From the NCBI RefSeq assembly GCF_000003815.2, contig NC_049988.1, positions 5,131,614-5,153,474 of the forward strand: 21,861 bases of DNA. Reading direction: 5' to 3'. Positions within the stretch are counted from its first letter, which is position 1; every line of letters begins with the position of its first letter. Origin of the DNA: Branchiostoma floridae. Taxonomy: Eukaryota; Chordata; Leptocardii; Amphioxiformes; Branchiostomatidae. Position numbers and translations under genes: made by a program. Positions 1 to 8,989 of this stretch are shown here, piece by piece. The notes below the pieces were generated by a model. The model was not told where the DNA came from. It searched no databases and was given only the letters and a program-made list of their open reading frames with translations.

Positions 1-870
1 GAATAGTTATAAACCTCCTGTTGTGATCTAGTTATAATTGCCATTCACCAAACACTTCGTATCTACCCTTTTCGGTGTTTTAGCACCTCCACGGGAATAG
101 GAATTAGATTCACAACTAGAGTTCCACGAACACATCCCTTCGAACCCTTGTTATGTACTGCGGACAGTTTGAAGACTGAAACGCGGAGAAGAAGTACGTA
201 TTTCACGGGGATGTGTGAGTCTGAACTACAGCAGCTTGGTATGTAAAAGTGTCAAATCCAAATACTCGATAGAAAATTACCTGAATCATAACGAGTTTGA
301 TGAAAGATCCGCCATATGTAAAATAAGAATTAGAGCGCACCCATTAGAAATAGAAATGGGTCGTTAAAGAAAGCTACCTGTACATGATAGACTATGTAAA
401 TATTGGCCAATGAATGCAGTGGAAAAATTAATCACACTTCATTAGTCAGTGCTCTCACTACGAGGCCGACAGAAACGTTAAATAATATAAAATAATATAA
501 AAACGTTGCCTCAATTTTACCGAGCTTTAACCATCTAGGAGATCAGCAAAATCTTACTCAAATCACAAAACCCACTTATTTTGCAGAAAGTGGGACAATT
601 CATTAACCACTGCCTTCAAAGAAGAAGTCAAATCTTACAATAGTAAACGTATAGTAGATTAGAAACCAATGTTATGTACTGAATGACTCTACTCTTATTT
701 CGAGACTGTACGTGCAATTAGCCATCTGGCATGATTTTGCAAATCAATAAACCCTCAATAATCTCTCGGTATAAACCTTATCCAAGGTCTTATTGTATGT
801 CACAAGCGGCTTCAAACAGGTTAGTCATAAATAGTGTCTTCCTTGCATGTAGGAAAGGTAACATTTCGAT
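1..870. other. Non-coding DNA, no supported feature
   Basis: This stretch is AT-rich and holds no open frame with credible borders. A short direct repeat of the type 'aataatataa' occurs twice near 481-500. I see no recognisable transposon, RNA gene or regulatory cluster. It lies downstream (in the minus-strand sense) of the candidate exon at 877-1002, so further exons or a 3' UTR of that gene could be here, but none stands out. Confidence 0.5.
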
Positions 871-876
871 ACTCAC

Positions 877-1002
877 TTCCTTGCCGGAACACCGATAAGA
901 GCGGACACGGTGTGCGAACCTTTTCTCCCGGCCGGGCCTCCGGAAGACAGACGTGGGAGTGGTGAAGGAGATCAATAGCCACTAACGTCTTTCTGCACAT
1001 TT
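877..1002 (-). CDS. Candidate internal exon, 42 codons, unknown protein
   Basis: On the minus strand the acceptor reads 'tttatcgcctacag' before the exon at 1002, and the donor after 877 is GTGAGT, a strong match to the animal consensus. Of the three frames only one is open across the 126 nt. That frame enters in phase 1 and leaves in phase 1, so the exon is symmetric. It encodes a short Cys- and Pro-containing stretch starting EMCRKTLVAIDLLHH, with three Cys in total. No domain is recognised. Its entry phase matches the exit phase of the candidate exon 1480-1627 upstream, which supports a shared gene. A chance ORF between two chance splice sites is the alternative; transcript data would decide. 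Confidence 0.45.
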
Positions 1003-1300
1003 CTGTAGGCGATAAAGGCAGCTTAGAAACAAACATTTTAAAGTTATGGATACCAAGATAACAAAGTTTAAGACTGAATAATCAGACTCTTTTTTACACA
1101 TCAAATTGCCTTCTTTTCACCGCCGTTTCGGTGACCGTCTGTCAACTTCCTTATTGCAGTTTTGACGGGTTCACGTTGTATGACAGATTAAGTATCGCTG
1201 CTTATGGTCACAGATGTTGACTCAAACGTCAAATTTTTATATTGTATGTACCATGTTTTTGTTTAATGCTGTAGTACAATTTGAGCCGTTCCGAATCATC

Positions 1301-1335
1301 CCGAGGAAGGTGAAAGACTGTCAGCTAAACGTCGG
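1301..1335 (+). other. Short repeat-like motif of unknown origin
   Basis: The plus strand reads 'ccgaggaaggtgaaagac' followed by 'taaacgtcgg'. In one frame this resembles the PEEG...AKRR type of short segment that I remember being dispersed near invertebrate retroelements. A related reading, PEEGDSGR, occurs on the minus strand at 2791-2823. Which element family this comes from cannot be settled from the window. Confidence 0.2.
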
Positions 1336-1479
1336 TGTTACTAAAGTATGGTTGTGCTCTTTATTCAGTGACTTATTTACCTAATAAAAAAACTAATCAA
1401 GGAAAGTGAAGGACTATAAAAATCTCAACAACATGACTGACGGGCATCATGTGAAGTAGTGATAGAAACGCACACTTAC

Positions 1480-1627
1480 GGTTACTGGATGCCGATGAGT
1501 TTTGTAAGCTAGGAGTCGACTTTATGTTGACCACATCTTCTCTGTCCCGGGTACAACATTCATTGACTAAGGTGTTGTTGTTGTCGAGACTAAAGCGGGC
1601 AATATTCTGCTTACAGCCAATCAGCTC
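1480..1627 (-). CDS. Candidate internal exon, 49 codons, unknown protein
   Basis: The minus strand shows an acceptor 'attgtgtctacag' at 1627 and a very good donor, C|GTAAGTG, after 1480. Only one frame is open through the 148 nt; the other two hit stops within the first 20 nt. The frame enters in phase 0 and leaves in phase 1. The product begins ELIGCKQNIARF, contains a CCTRDRED segment, and ends in a Ser/Asn-rich tail (SSASSN), which suggests a disordered or extracellular linker. No domain is recognised. The upstream intron would end in a CAT-rich tract (the microsatellite at 1639-1675), an unusual but workable polypyrimidine region. The exit phase fits the exon at 877-1002. Confidence 0.45.
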
Positions 1628-1638
1628 CTGTAGACACA

Positions 1639-1675
1639 ATAATGATGATGGTGGTGATAATGATGATGATGATGA
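1639..1675 (+). repeat. (GAT)n/(GATGAT)n microsatellite
   Basis: An imperfect GAT repeat with one GGT interruption. On the minus strand it reads as CAT-rich DNA just upstream of the acceptor of the candidate exon ending at 1627, so it may act as that intron's pyrimidine-rich tract. A similar GAT tail closes the RTE-like element at 15890-15905, but no LINE coding sequence is visible next to this copy. Confidence 0.85.
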
Positions 1676-2123
1676 CGTTGAGGTGTGAAAAGCTTGGAAA
1701 AATTTTGTTGATATCTAGGAATAATTTCCTTCTTTAGGGGTAATATTGTGAACATTGACAAAAAAATATAGTTCATCTTCCACCGCATTTCCGGTACAAT
1801 ATTTACAAGCCAGCTGTATTATATTTATTCTACGCTGTACATGCTTTTTTGCTTAAGTTACTGTTTCATATCTTGAACAAACTTCCGATGTGGTTTTCTA
1901 AAATCGAATTGAAAGCTTCTGCTCGGAAGATTGTGTCAAATGTACGTCAAGTTTTATATTGTTCAGGGAAGTTATAATAATTTTTAATGGCTCTTGCAAA
2001 CTCAAGTTTGATAAATAGATATATAATCATCATGATTATTGTACATTTTGTCCCTAGTTTTTTTCATCGCTATCAATATATAATGAGACTAAGAAGCAGA
2101 TTAGCGTGAAATGTCTTCAGTTA

Positions 2124-2266
2124 GTCTCCAAGCAGACCCTACGGTGCCTTAGAGATAATATCAAAGCTGGCCAAGCAGTACCGCCGGCCAAAGGGAGTCG
2201 AACGGGCTATACTCCTTGGCCAGCTTTGATACTATCTCTAAGGCACCGTAGGGTCTGCTTGGAGAC
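2124..2266. mobile_element. Foldback element or MITE with 52-bp arms
   Basis: Two 52-bp arms (2124-2175 and 2215-2266) are inverted copies of each other with a single mismatch (51/52), separated by a 39-nt centre. The outermost bases are GTCTCCAAGC. The near identity of the arms means that insertion is recent or that the arms are kept alike by gene conversion. I see no clear target-site duplication: the left flank ends in TTA and the right begins AAT. No coding sequence is inside. A transcript would fold into a long double-stranded stem. The 64-codon ORF across it is a by-product of the palindrome. Confidence 0.85.
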
Positions 2267-2733
2267 AATTCGTCAGCATCTCTCGCATATATGCATATGA
2301 GGAAGCATGGCCATCGATATATCCTGCAGCACCGTTCCAGAAGACTAGGACTGATATAATGTATAGTGTCGGGATCTACGCTCTGGGCACAGATGATTTA
2401 TACTGGAGTGGCGTCCTCTTAGCAGTGTGTTAAGTAACGGATGACACACAGCCTTTAGATAGGGTTGCTGATTAATGTCACCGACTTTTAACGTCTCATT
2501 CTACATCATGATGTGCACATTTACCGACAGCGTCATGATGGCGCCGTACCATTATGTTTCGTATTTGTAAATTAGAAATACATTGGAAATGGGCTCTACT
2601 TTGAAATGTTGTGCGAGGTTTAAACATTGAAAAATCTTTCATTTCCTGCGAAATTTCGCCCTAATCTGGAGACTTTTGGGACTAGTTTTCCTAAGTCAAA
2701 CGTTGTATTCTACTTTTCTGTTTTCTTGCGTAC

Positions 2734-2756
2734 GGGCGGATTTAAGGTGTTAGGTC
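2734..2756 (-). CDS. Possible 23-nt microexon, low confidence
   Basis: On the minus strand an excellent acceptor ('tctgattccacccacag') precedes GACCTAACACC, and a GTACGC donor follows 23 nt later. The donor has the same hexamer as the donor of the exon at 3093-3260. It would enter in phase 1 and leave in phase 0, coding for PNTLNPP. That is exactly the phase change needed to join the exon 3093-3260 (exit phase 1) to the exon 1480-1627 (entry phase 0). Microexons this short are easy to find by chance, and the acceptor lies in a stretch that may be repeat-derived. Confidence 0.22.
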
Positions 2757-3092
2757 CTGTGGGTGGAATCAGAAGAAAACGGTATACATTTTCAACGACC
2801 ACTGTCACCTTCTTCAGGGTCAACACTGATGACAAATCACCTTAGAACGTAAACACGCGAGAGCTGGAGTTAGACAGCAAATACTTTGGAATAATCCAAG
2901 AATCGGTATTTTGAATAAGAATATATTTCTAATAATCAACGACTTATCATTTAAGGATGGCTTCCTAAAGTCATACCACAAGTTTAATGTACTCAGTTGA
3001 ACATTTTAGTGAAGAAATCATGTGATATGTGCAATTTTGGATCTGTTATCTTAGATTATTTGACGTTTAATATTAGTACAAGTACCGCGTAC

Positions 3093-3260
3093 CTGTGCCA
3101 AGCACTGCGATGTCAGACAGACTATCAGCAGCACCACTGACAGCACGGTCTCCCCCGGGCTGCTTCTCTGATGACGTAGTCTCATTCTGACCAACACAAC
3201 TGTCCCGAACTACCAGACCTGGCAACTTGTCAGGTGAACTGTACGATGGAACATTATTTC
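3093..3260 (-). CDS. Candidate internal exon, 56 codons, unknown protein
   Basis: This is the best-bordered exon candidate in the window. On the minus strand a long pyrimidine tract ('gttgtttttttctcacag') gives a strong acceptor before 3260, and the donor after 3093 is CACAG|GTACGC. The 168-nt exon is open in a frame that enters in phase 1 and leaves in phase 1. The product starts NNVPSYSSPDKLPGL, has one Cys, and is rich in Ser, Gly, Thr and acidic residues. That is typical of a flexible linker and not of a folded catalytic domain. Symmetric phase-1 exons are common in modular extracellular and membrane proteins (general knowledge), but no specific family is recognised. Confidence 0.55.
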
Positions 3261-3336
3261 CTGTGAGAAAAAAACAACAGCAACAAACAAACATCAAAGG
3301 AAACTATCACAGGACCACTCAAGTTGTAAGACCACT

Positions 3337-3373
3337 CAATTCCTCTAGCAGCAAAGAGCTGGTAGAGGAATTG
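3337..3373. repeat. Short inverted repeat (hairpin), 16-bp arms
   Basis: Arms 3337-3352 and 3358-3373 pair at 15 of 16 positions around an AAAGA loop. It may be part of a small foldback element or a chance structure. Only about 70 bp separate it from the splice acceptor of the exon at 3093-3260, on the intronic side. Confidence 0.7.
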
Positions 3374-4060
3374 GATTGACTGCCTCAAAGCTAACGCATG
3401 AGCAGCGTAAGAAGCGCCTTAACATGCAACGAGAGTTTATGTGGAAGAGAGGATACAAAATAAGGGGTAGTGGACTGGATTAAGGTCTAAGGAAAAAATG
3501 CTGTTTCCAGTTACCCGACCCGACCCGACCCGACAGACCCTGCCTTTTTGGTCACCCGTTACTGACGGCAAGGGCACTAGAATTTGAGGTATTTTATATT
3601 TCTAAAAATCATTTTCTTATTTCTGATGAAATACAGAGTTGTGCTTGTACAATGTATATCAGTAGTTTGAGAAAATGATGTTGAAGATGCCAGTGTCCTG
3701 GTGCATTTCAGTTCAACATTGTTAAACATTATCTGTTGGCTCACTTCGGCTAGAATATTTTGAAAAATCTCCACCTACCAATCCTATATTTCCAGAACCA
3801 ACCAGCAAGATAAATAGCCCATCAACCACAAAATCAACAAACCGTACACAGATCCTCTCGATCTTTCTTTAGGGACTCTGGTGGCAAAGTGCCATATATG
3901 TCAATCAGCCAACAGGGTCGACGTACAGGCTTGATTGTTCCTTGAAAGACAGGGTACCTCTGCTGGATATTCTTTGGCAACCCAAACTGCCAGAATCCTC
4001 AGCAGACCTTGTGTCACACTGTTGGCTGTATGGGAGGAACACGGTGCAAACAGGATTAGC
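3374..4060. other. Non-coding DNA with a small CCCGA repeat
   Basis: No exon or element is supported. The only clear structure is four tandem copies of CCCGA at 3514-3533. The part from 3840 to 4060 has higher GC and a texture like decayed transposon sequence, but no coding similarity could be read in any frame. Confidence 0.4.
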
Positions 4061-4071
4061 GTTTAGGGAGG

Positions 4072-4380
4072 CATTGGGCAAATATCATTATTTATAATTT
4101 TTGTAAAGTTGAAACAAATTAGTCTATATTTGAAATTTGTTATAAAAAATTATCCCTTTTGTCGGCAGCTTTAGAAATGTTCGTAAACTATAGAACAATT
4201 GTAAGGCATGGTATTCAGTATTTCTTTCTTCTGAATATTTATAAATATTCATAATGAATTTACAATCATTGACAGTCATTCGAAAATCTTACAAATATCA
4301 TTGAATACCCCATTGGGTGTCTTGGAACAGACTAAAAATCCTTGAAAATCCTTCTTTTCCTTGAAAAATTTTGCCCAATA
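4072..4380. mobile_element. Possible AT-rich MITE remnant
   Basis: A 10-bp inverted pair, attgggcaaa (4073-4082) and tttgcccaat (4370-4379), bounds about 300 bp of AT-rich DNA. The interior holds a perfect 18-bp palindrome (4233-4250) and loosely repeated 'aaatccttg' units (4336-4365). No target-site duplication is evident, so the boundaries are a guess. Confidence 0.3.
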
Positions 4381-4639
4381 GAAGAAGGGTCAGGCAGGGT
4401 CGAAGCTTTCCTGTTTGGGTCAAGATGAGTTGTTGGGTGCTACGTGTTGAATCAGGAGGGAACTGGTGAGGTTTTTTTCATAAAGCAAACTGTTCTCGAA
4501 GTTTGAGCCGAAGAACCCCCTGTTTTTTTGAATGGTTATAAAGACCAATGCGACTTTGTGGTGGAGAGGAATCTTTAAGATTGAAATATGGGCTAATACT
4601 TTTTTGAAGCCTTCTTTCAGTGTATTCTAACAATTTACA

Positions 4640-5685
4640 TGATTTCCTATGGACAGCCCTAACTTCGATGTCTGCCCTGTACTTTACAGCCCTGGGCAGA
4701 TCTTCAACTGAGCAGCAAGCGTCTTCACAAAGCTGATGTAAAAAAGTTTTGTATTGTCTGCGCGCACATTTGCACGTCCATGTTTAGGTACAATAGGAGA
4801 CAACCACTAATGGTCTCTCCTTTCTCTGTCATGCGTGCCCAGCAAACCTTCTTTCTCGTATGATGTGAGACAGGTCTTTATACAGCAGGTTCTTTGTAGG
4901 GTGTTTTCTGCAAGGGGTGTTAAGAGCATCACGCAGCGTCATGGTGTAGCTGCAATTAAGTTGCTTCTCAAGACGTTCGTGTTTTTTCTGTTTTTGCTTC
5001 TTAGACCAAAACAGAGACATCAGTTGCTTGTAGGAAATCACGCCTCATCTTATTTGACAGATTTCATGTACAAATTGGCTTGTCTAAGGCTACTCAAGCT
5101 TTAGCCAAGCGTGTTTCACATCACCCTCAGTTGAGGTGATGTTGCTACCCAGGTAATTTTCCACCTGCTTTATTGTCTTTTCATCCAGAGATTCTATATC
5201 ACACAGTCGGTTAAATTACATGTTTCGTCTGCGTTTACATGAAGGCTTATGACTTTGGCAGCAGCGGTTTATAGGCAATGGAAAAGAGCTTCAGCTTTGG
5301 CATGTGTACATGTATCACTAAAGAGAACAATATCGTCAACGATGTCCGCATCGATGAAATCCTTTTACATCGTGCATACAGTAGAGTGAGGCCATTTGAT
5401 CTACCGACGTTCGCAGTAAATAATCCATACATGTGACAAATAGTTACCGATGTCACCTCGGAGAACAACAGCTACGATGTTGAAGGGCCCTGTATCAACA
5501 TCTGGAGATCTGGTGAATTACTTTAGTGTGCTGGTATAACATCATAATGACATCAACTATTTCTGTTGGAATTCTTCCAGAAGTATCTGCATAACTTTGA
5601 TTCGATTTATGAATACAATGTAATACGTATAGCCAAAATCAGCAGCATTCAGTTTTACTTTGCCCGTACACCCTCCATCATATAC
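4640..5685 (-). pseudogene. Decayed non-LTR retrotransposon RT, RTE-like
   Basis: Read on the minus strand from the gap at 5686 leftward, pieces of a non-LTR reverse transcriptase appear in the right order across several frames. First comes a finger-region segment (5560-5650, FINRIKVMQILLE). Next is a GVLQGD-like block that now reads VVLRGDI (5446-5475). The catalytic YADD block has become IVDDIVLFSD (5314-5361). Then follow NLSNKMRRDFLQATDVSVL (4990-5060), the C-terminal HPTKNLLYKDLSHIIRERR segment (4835-4920), and LCEDACCSVEDLPRA near 4690-4725. Many stops and frameshifts make it inactive. The C-terminal half matches the plus-strand copy at 15393-15893, so both belong to one family. The 5' part is lost in the gap, and no GAT tail is visible at the 3' end. 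The RTE assignment rests on resemblance of the C-terminal region. Confidence 0.8.
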
Positions 5686-5785
5686 NNNNNNNNNNNNNNN
5701 NNNNNNNNNNNNNNNNNNNNNNNNNNNNNNNNNNNNNNNNNNNNNNNNNNNNNNNNNNNNNNNNNNNNNNNNNNNNNNNNNNNNN
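5686..5785. other. Assembly gap, 100 N
   Basis: Exactly 100 N, the usual placeholder for a gap of unknown size. It interrupts the minus-strand RTE-like element, so missing LINE sequence is the likely reason for the break. Confidence 0.95.
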
Positions 5786-6235
5786 TTTAAAAATAAAAAT
5801 TTGGCCATTGTAACTTGTTCAAAATGAATATCATTATCATGCCAGGTTATTATCGTAAATTATTGAATAGTGAAACGATTTGATCTATTGAAAATAAGTC
5901 TTCTATAATCTCAATCTACATGAAAACTAAAATGTTATTCTGTTAACATTTAAAAATAAGACATAATAAACCTTTGTGTTCTCGATTATTCTATCTCAAT
6001 TTAATTCATTGTACATTTTGAACATTTCTTCGAGTTCTTACTCGTCAATTTGTGTTATATCTAATCTGGAGTAATCCTGTGACTCGAAACGCTGAATAAA
6101 ACACCGTATGTGTAGTTGTCCAATCTGTTGTACCCATGATTTTAATTAGGAAGTGATTCATGACACAAAAGTATGATTTGACAACAAAATTCATCAAAAT
6201 ATACTTCTTCAAGAATAAAGACTGCATTGAACTAT
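5786..6235. other. AT-rich non-coding DNA
   Basis: Very AT-rich with no credible exon, repeat unit or RNA gene. The LINE sequence seen left of the gap does not continue here. Confidence 0.5.
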
Positions 6236-6568
6236 AGGTGAGAACGCAGCGAGAGCGCGGTAAGATCGCCGTCCTAGTGGAATGGGGCCTATCATATACC
6301 ATTGTTTAGCCCTATTGGCGCTCACCGCGCTCTCTTGGCGCTCTCATGGCGCTCTCACGGCGATCATTGTTGCATCGCCATCCTCGGCGCTCTCACGGCG
6401 ATGGTATGGCAGGGCTCCATACCATCGCCGTGGTGACGGCGCTCTCGCCGCGATGGCACTCCCGCCGCGCTCTCACGGCGCTCTCACCGCGCTCTCACCG
6501 CGCTCCCATGGCGACCTTGGCGATCCCACCGCGCTCTCACCGCGATGGTCAAATTTGCCATCGCCGTG
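6236..6568 (+). repeat. GC-rich minisatellite, 11-bp unit with embedded palindromes
   Basis: From about 6316 the sequence is built from 11-bp units close to GCTCTCACSGC, sometimes shortened or with a GATCCCACCGC variant. Between units lie three palindromic modules that all start GGCGAT and end ATCGCC or close to it: 6358-6380, 6396-6430 (perfect 14-bp arms around a 7-nt loop), and about 6536-6567. At 6236-6275 the same unit appears in the opposite orientation (gagagcgcgg), so the array as a whole is partly inverted. Open frames across it (ALTALSPRSHG repeats) are artefacts of the repeat. The array runs into the 293-N gap, so its true length is unknown. Confidence 0.85.
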
Positions 6569-6861
6569 NNNNNNNNNNNNNNNNNNNNNNNNNNNNNNNN
6601 NNNNNNNNNNNNNNNNNNNNNNNNNNNNNNNNNNNNNNNNNNNNNNNNNNNNNNNNNNNNNNNNNNNNNNNNNNNNNNNNNNNNNNNNNNNNNNNNNNNN
6701 NNNNNNNNNNNNNNNNNNNNNNNNNNNNNNNNNNNNNNNNNNNNNNNNNNNNNNNNNNNNNNNNNNNNNNNNNNNNNNNNNNNNNNNNNNNNNNNNNNNN
6801 NNNNNNNNNNNNNNNNNNNNNNNNNNNNNNNNNNNNNNNNNNNNNNNNNNNNNNNNNNNNN
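6569..6861. other. Assembly gap, 293 N
   Basis: A sized gap that begins inside the 11-bp GC-rich array. High GC, tandem repetition and strong hairpins would all hinder sequencing and assembly here. Confidence 0.95.
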
Positions 6862-7880
6862 CGGTTTAGTGCCGAGATAATCCAAGTGTGCGTTTTATCA
6901 CAACGGGAACTGTGACAATAATGCACATTACTGACAGGACATACTTAACTTGTCTTGTTTGCCACATACACACTAAGATTTATTACCTTTCTGGTAAGAA
7001 CTGTCTGAACTGTCTGTAGACACCACGCACCAACTTATGATGCAAGCTCATGATTGAATGGTAAGAAGCGTCAGTGATGTTTAGATTTGCGAAATTGAAT
7101 AGCAAACAAATTTACTGTTGGTTGTGAAAATGAGAGAGAGGCGGACGAGAGTCCTTATGTATCCATTAATCTATTAATTGTCTATAAACTCTGGCTATTT
7201 TCACTAGAATATGCCGAAGATTCACCATGGCATGGATTTCTGAATGTTTTGCATCGTACGTTATGTAACCAGTATACCCTATACCACTATTATAGCACGT
7301 TTAGCATGGCATTTTAATAGAACTGGAAAACTACGTCTATTCGTTTTGCCTTGTTTTCCTCCATCCACTTACAACGTAGTGTCTGTCTATTCCAGACTAC
7401 ATGCTTCAGGTCAGGACTGCGCTCGACACCGCAACAAACAGTCACCAACAGTCGTGCTGTCTGACAAATGTCAGACGAAGAATATCGGGCCACATTTTTT
7501 AATGAAATCAGCTCGCGCATTGATTTTTACCTGATTAAGAAAAAAACAAACTTTTGTGAATATCCGGCGATGGCTAAAACCGAAAGTAGAAGAATACATG
7601 CCGTAATTAGGCATCTGCACATGCACGTCGTTCTAATACTGTATCATTCAATGCAGAAATAAAAGACTTATTGGGATTCTTTAATTGTCACCCAGTTTAC
7701 TTAACTCTTTTAGGCCCACCGAATGCCAGATGATTTCTTCTTTATACAATATCAGAAAAAGTTTCACCCTGGGTACACCGGTAGCCCTAAGAGAGTGAGT
7801 AGAAAAAGCTATTTATAATCATTCTGCTGAAAATGCTGGCCTAAATCTTATCAATCTTTATTCCTTTGCCTCCTTCAAAG
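6862..7880. other. Non-coding DNA, no supported feature
   Basis: Several open frames of 60-96 codons exist (for example on the plus strand from 7244), but none shows recognisable protein sequence or a convincing acceptor-donor pair. No repeat is obvious. Confidence 0.4.
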
Positions 7881-7885
7881 ATACC

Positions 7886-8335
7886 TCACATAGCTAAATG
7901 CTAATGATACAAACCAGAGGCTAATTTGCATTATCAGTTTATAAATACACTGCACTTCATGTAAGAATGCTAGAAGATATGCCATGTGTAACTCAAAAGA
8001 GAAATATTAGGCTTATTATTAAGGATATATCCGATTGGCGAAAATTTCCGAAATTCCACAGCAATTCGTCCGCGCGTGCGCAATTGTGACATCCTTTTGG
8101 AAGGGAATAACTCGGTAATGGGTTGACTGATTATTGTGATTTTTCATACATAGATAATTTCGGAGATACCTTCCATGAATAAGGGCTATTAATGCAAATC
8201 AGGGGCTAATTTGCATAATAAACTAGCACTGGTTATTAAGCCACAGTATTTCCTTACTACTAGGACACTTAAACATGACATATGTGAATAAAAAAGAGAG
8301 AAATATTGATAGATATCGATTATGCAAATTGTTAC
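7886..8335 (+). repeat. AT-rich repeated unit carrying ATGCAAAT octamers
   Basis: A segment at about 7890-7935 ('aggctaatttgcattat') recurs at 8186-8220 ('ggggctaatttgcataat'), each preceded by an 'agatacct...cat' stretch. A weaker third copy lies at 8320-8345. Perfect octamers ATGCAAAT or its complement stand at 7924-7931, 8192-8199, 8209-8216 and 8322-8329. The two in the second unit face each other across 9 bp. The octamer is the classical POU-domain binding site, but repetition within one repeat family explains the cluster just as well as regulation does. Confidence 0.55.
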
Positions 8336-8339
8336 CTAA

Positions 8340-8870
8340 TTTACATAATTAATGGAAAATTATTATTATAGTGTAAAATAACGTACATTCCATTCTTGTG
8401 GCATTTGGCAACGTGTACGTTAACTTGAGAATGCAGACGTGAGTCATGTAAATTTACATAATTTAAATAGGTTGCTAAGACTTTCATATTTTGAACATAT
8501 TGTTATGTAGGTAGAGGAGATGATCAACTGATATCTTTTATCAAAATTAGGACCTTATTTGTATAGTCAATGAAAAATTATAATAGGCCACTTGTCACAC
8601 GTCGCCTTTCTTGTTACCAGCAATGCCCTACAAACATCCATCACGTAAAATAATCATACATACATCCAAGTAAAAGGATAGAACGCAAATACAACACACC
8701 TACCGCAACAATCATTAATACTTAAAAACAACATAACCGTCGCCATTGCAGAATTTTTTATTGCCACACTTATTATGCGGTGCTGCGGTATTCATGAGGC
8801 TAGGGCTATATATGAAAGAACTAACTAACACGACCCCATACGTCGCCAAATGATAGTAACCTTTTCAAGT
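8340..8870. other. AT-rich non-coding DNA
   Basis: No open frame, repeat or RNA gene of note. It borders the 3' end of the minus-strand LINE that begins at 8874. Confidence 0.5.
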
Positions 8871-8873
8871 GTT

Positions 8874-8989
8874 TCTGTATCGGTATCTACATAGCCGGTA
8901 TAACTGCGTGCCATTCGGCGTAACACACCAGCTTCTGTATCTGTATCTATATAGCCGGTATAACCGCCCTTCGGCGTAACACACCAGCT
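8874..8989 (-). repeat. 3' terminal tandem duplication of CR1/L2-like LINE
   Basis: Two tandem units of 60 and 56 bp (8874-8933 and 8934-8989). On the minus strand each begins AGCTGGTGTGTTACGCCGAA, passes through a 'ttataccggctat' segment, and ends in gatac repeats. They follow the 3' UTR of the LINE at 8990-10345. Short tandem repeats at the 3' end are usual for L2- and CR1-group elements, and these mark the true 3' terminus of this copy. Confidence 0.75.

Noticed and set aside
2791-2823. CTGAAGA...GAAA on the minus strand, resembling a hammerhead ribozyme core
   Set aside because: The bases that should form stem II between the two core parts do not pair, and no stem III with a cleavage site was found.
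6282-6915. Long plus- and minus-strand frames through the GC-rich array and gap
   Set aside because: They consist of the translated 11-bp repeat and N residues.
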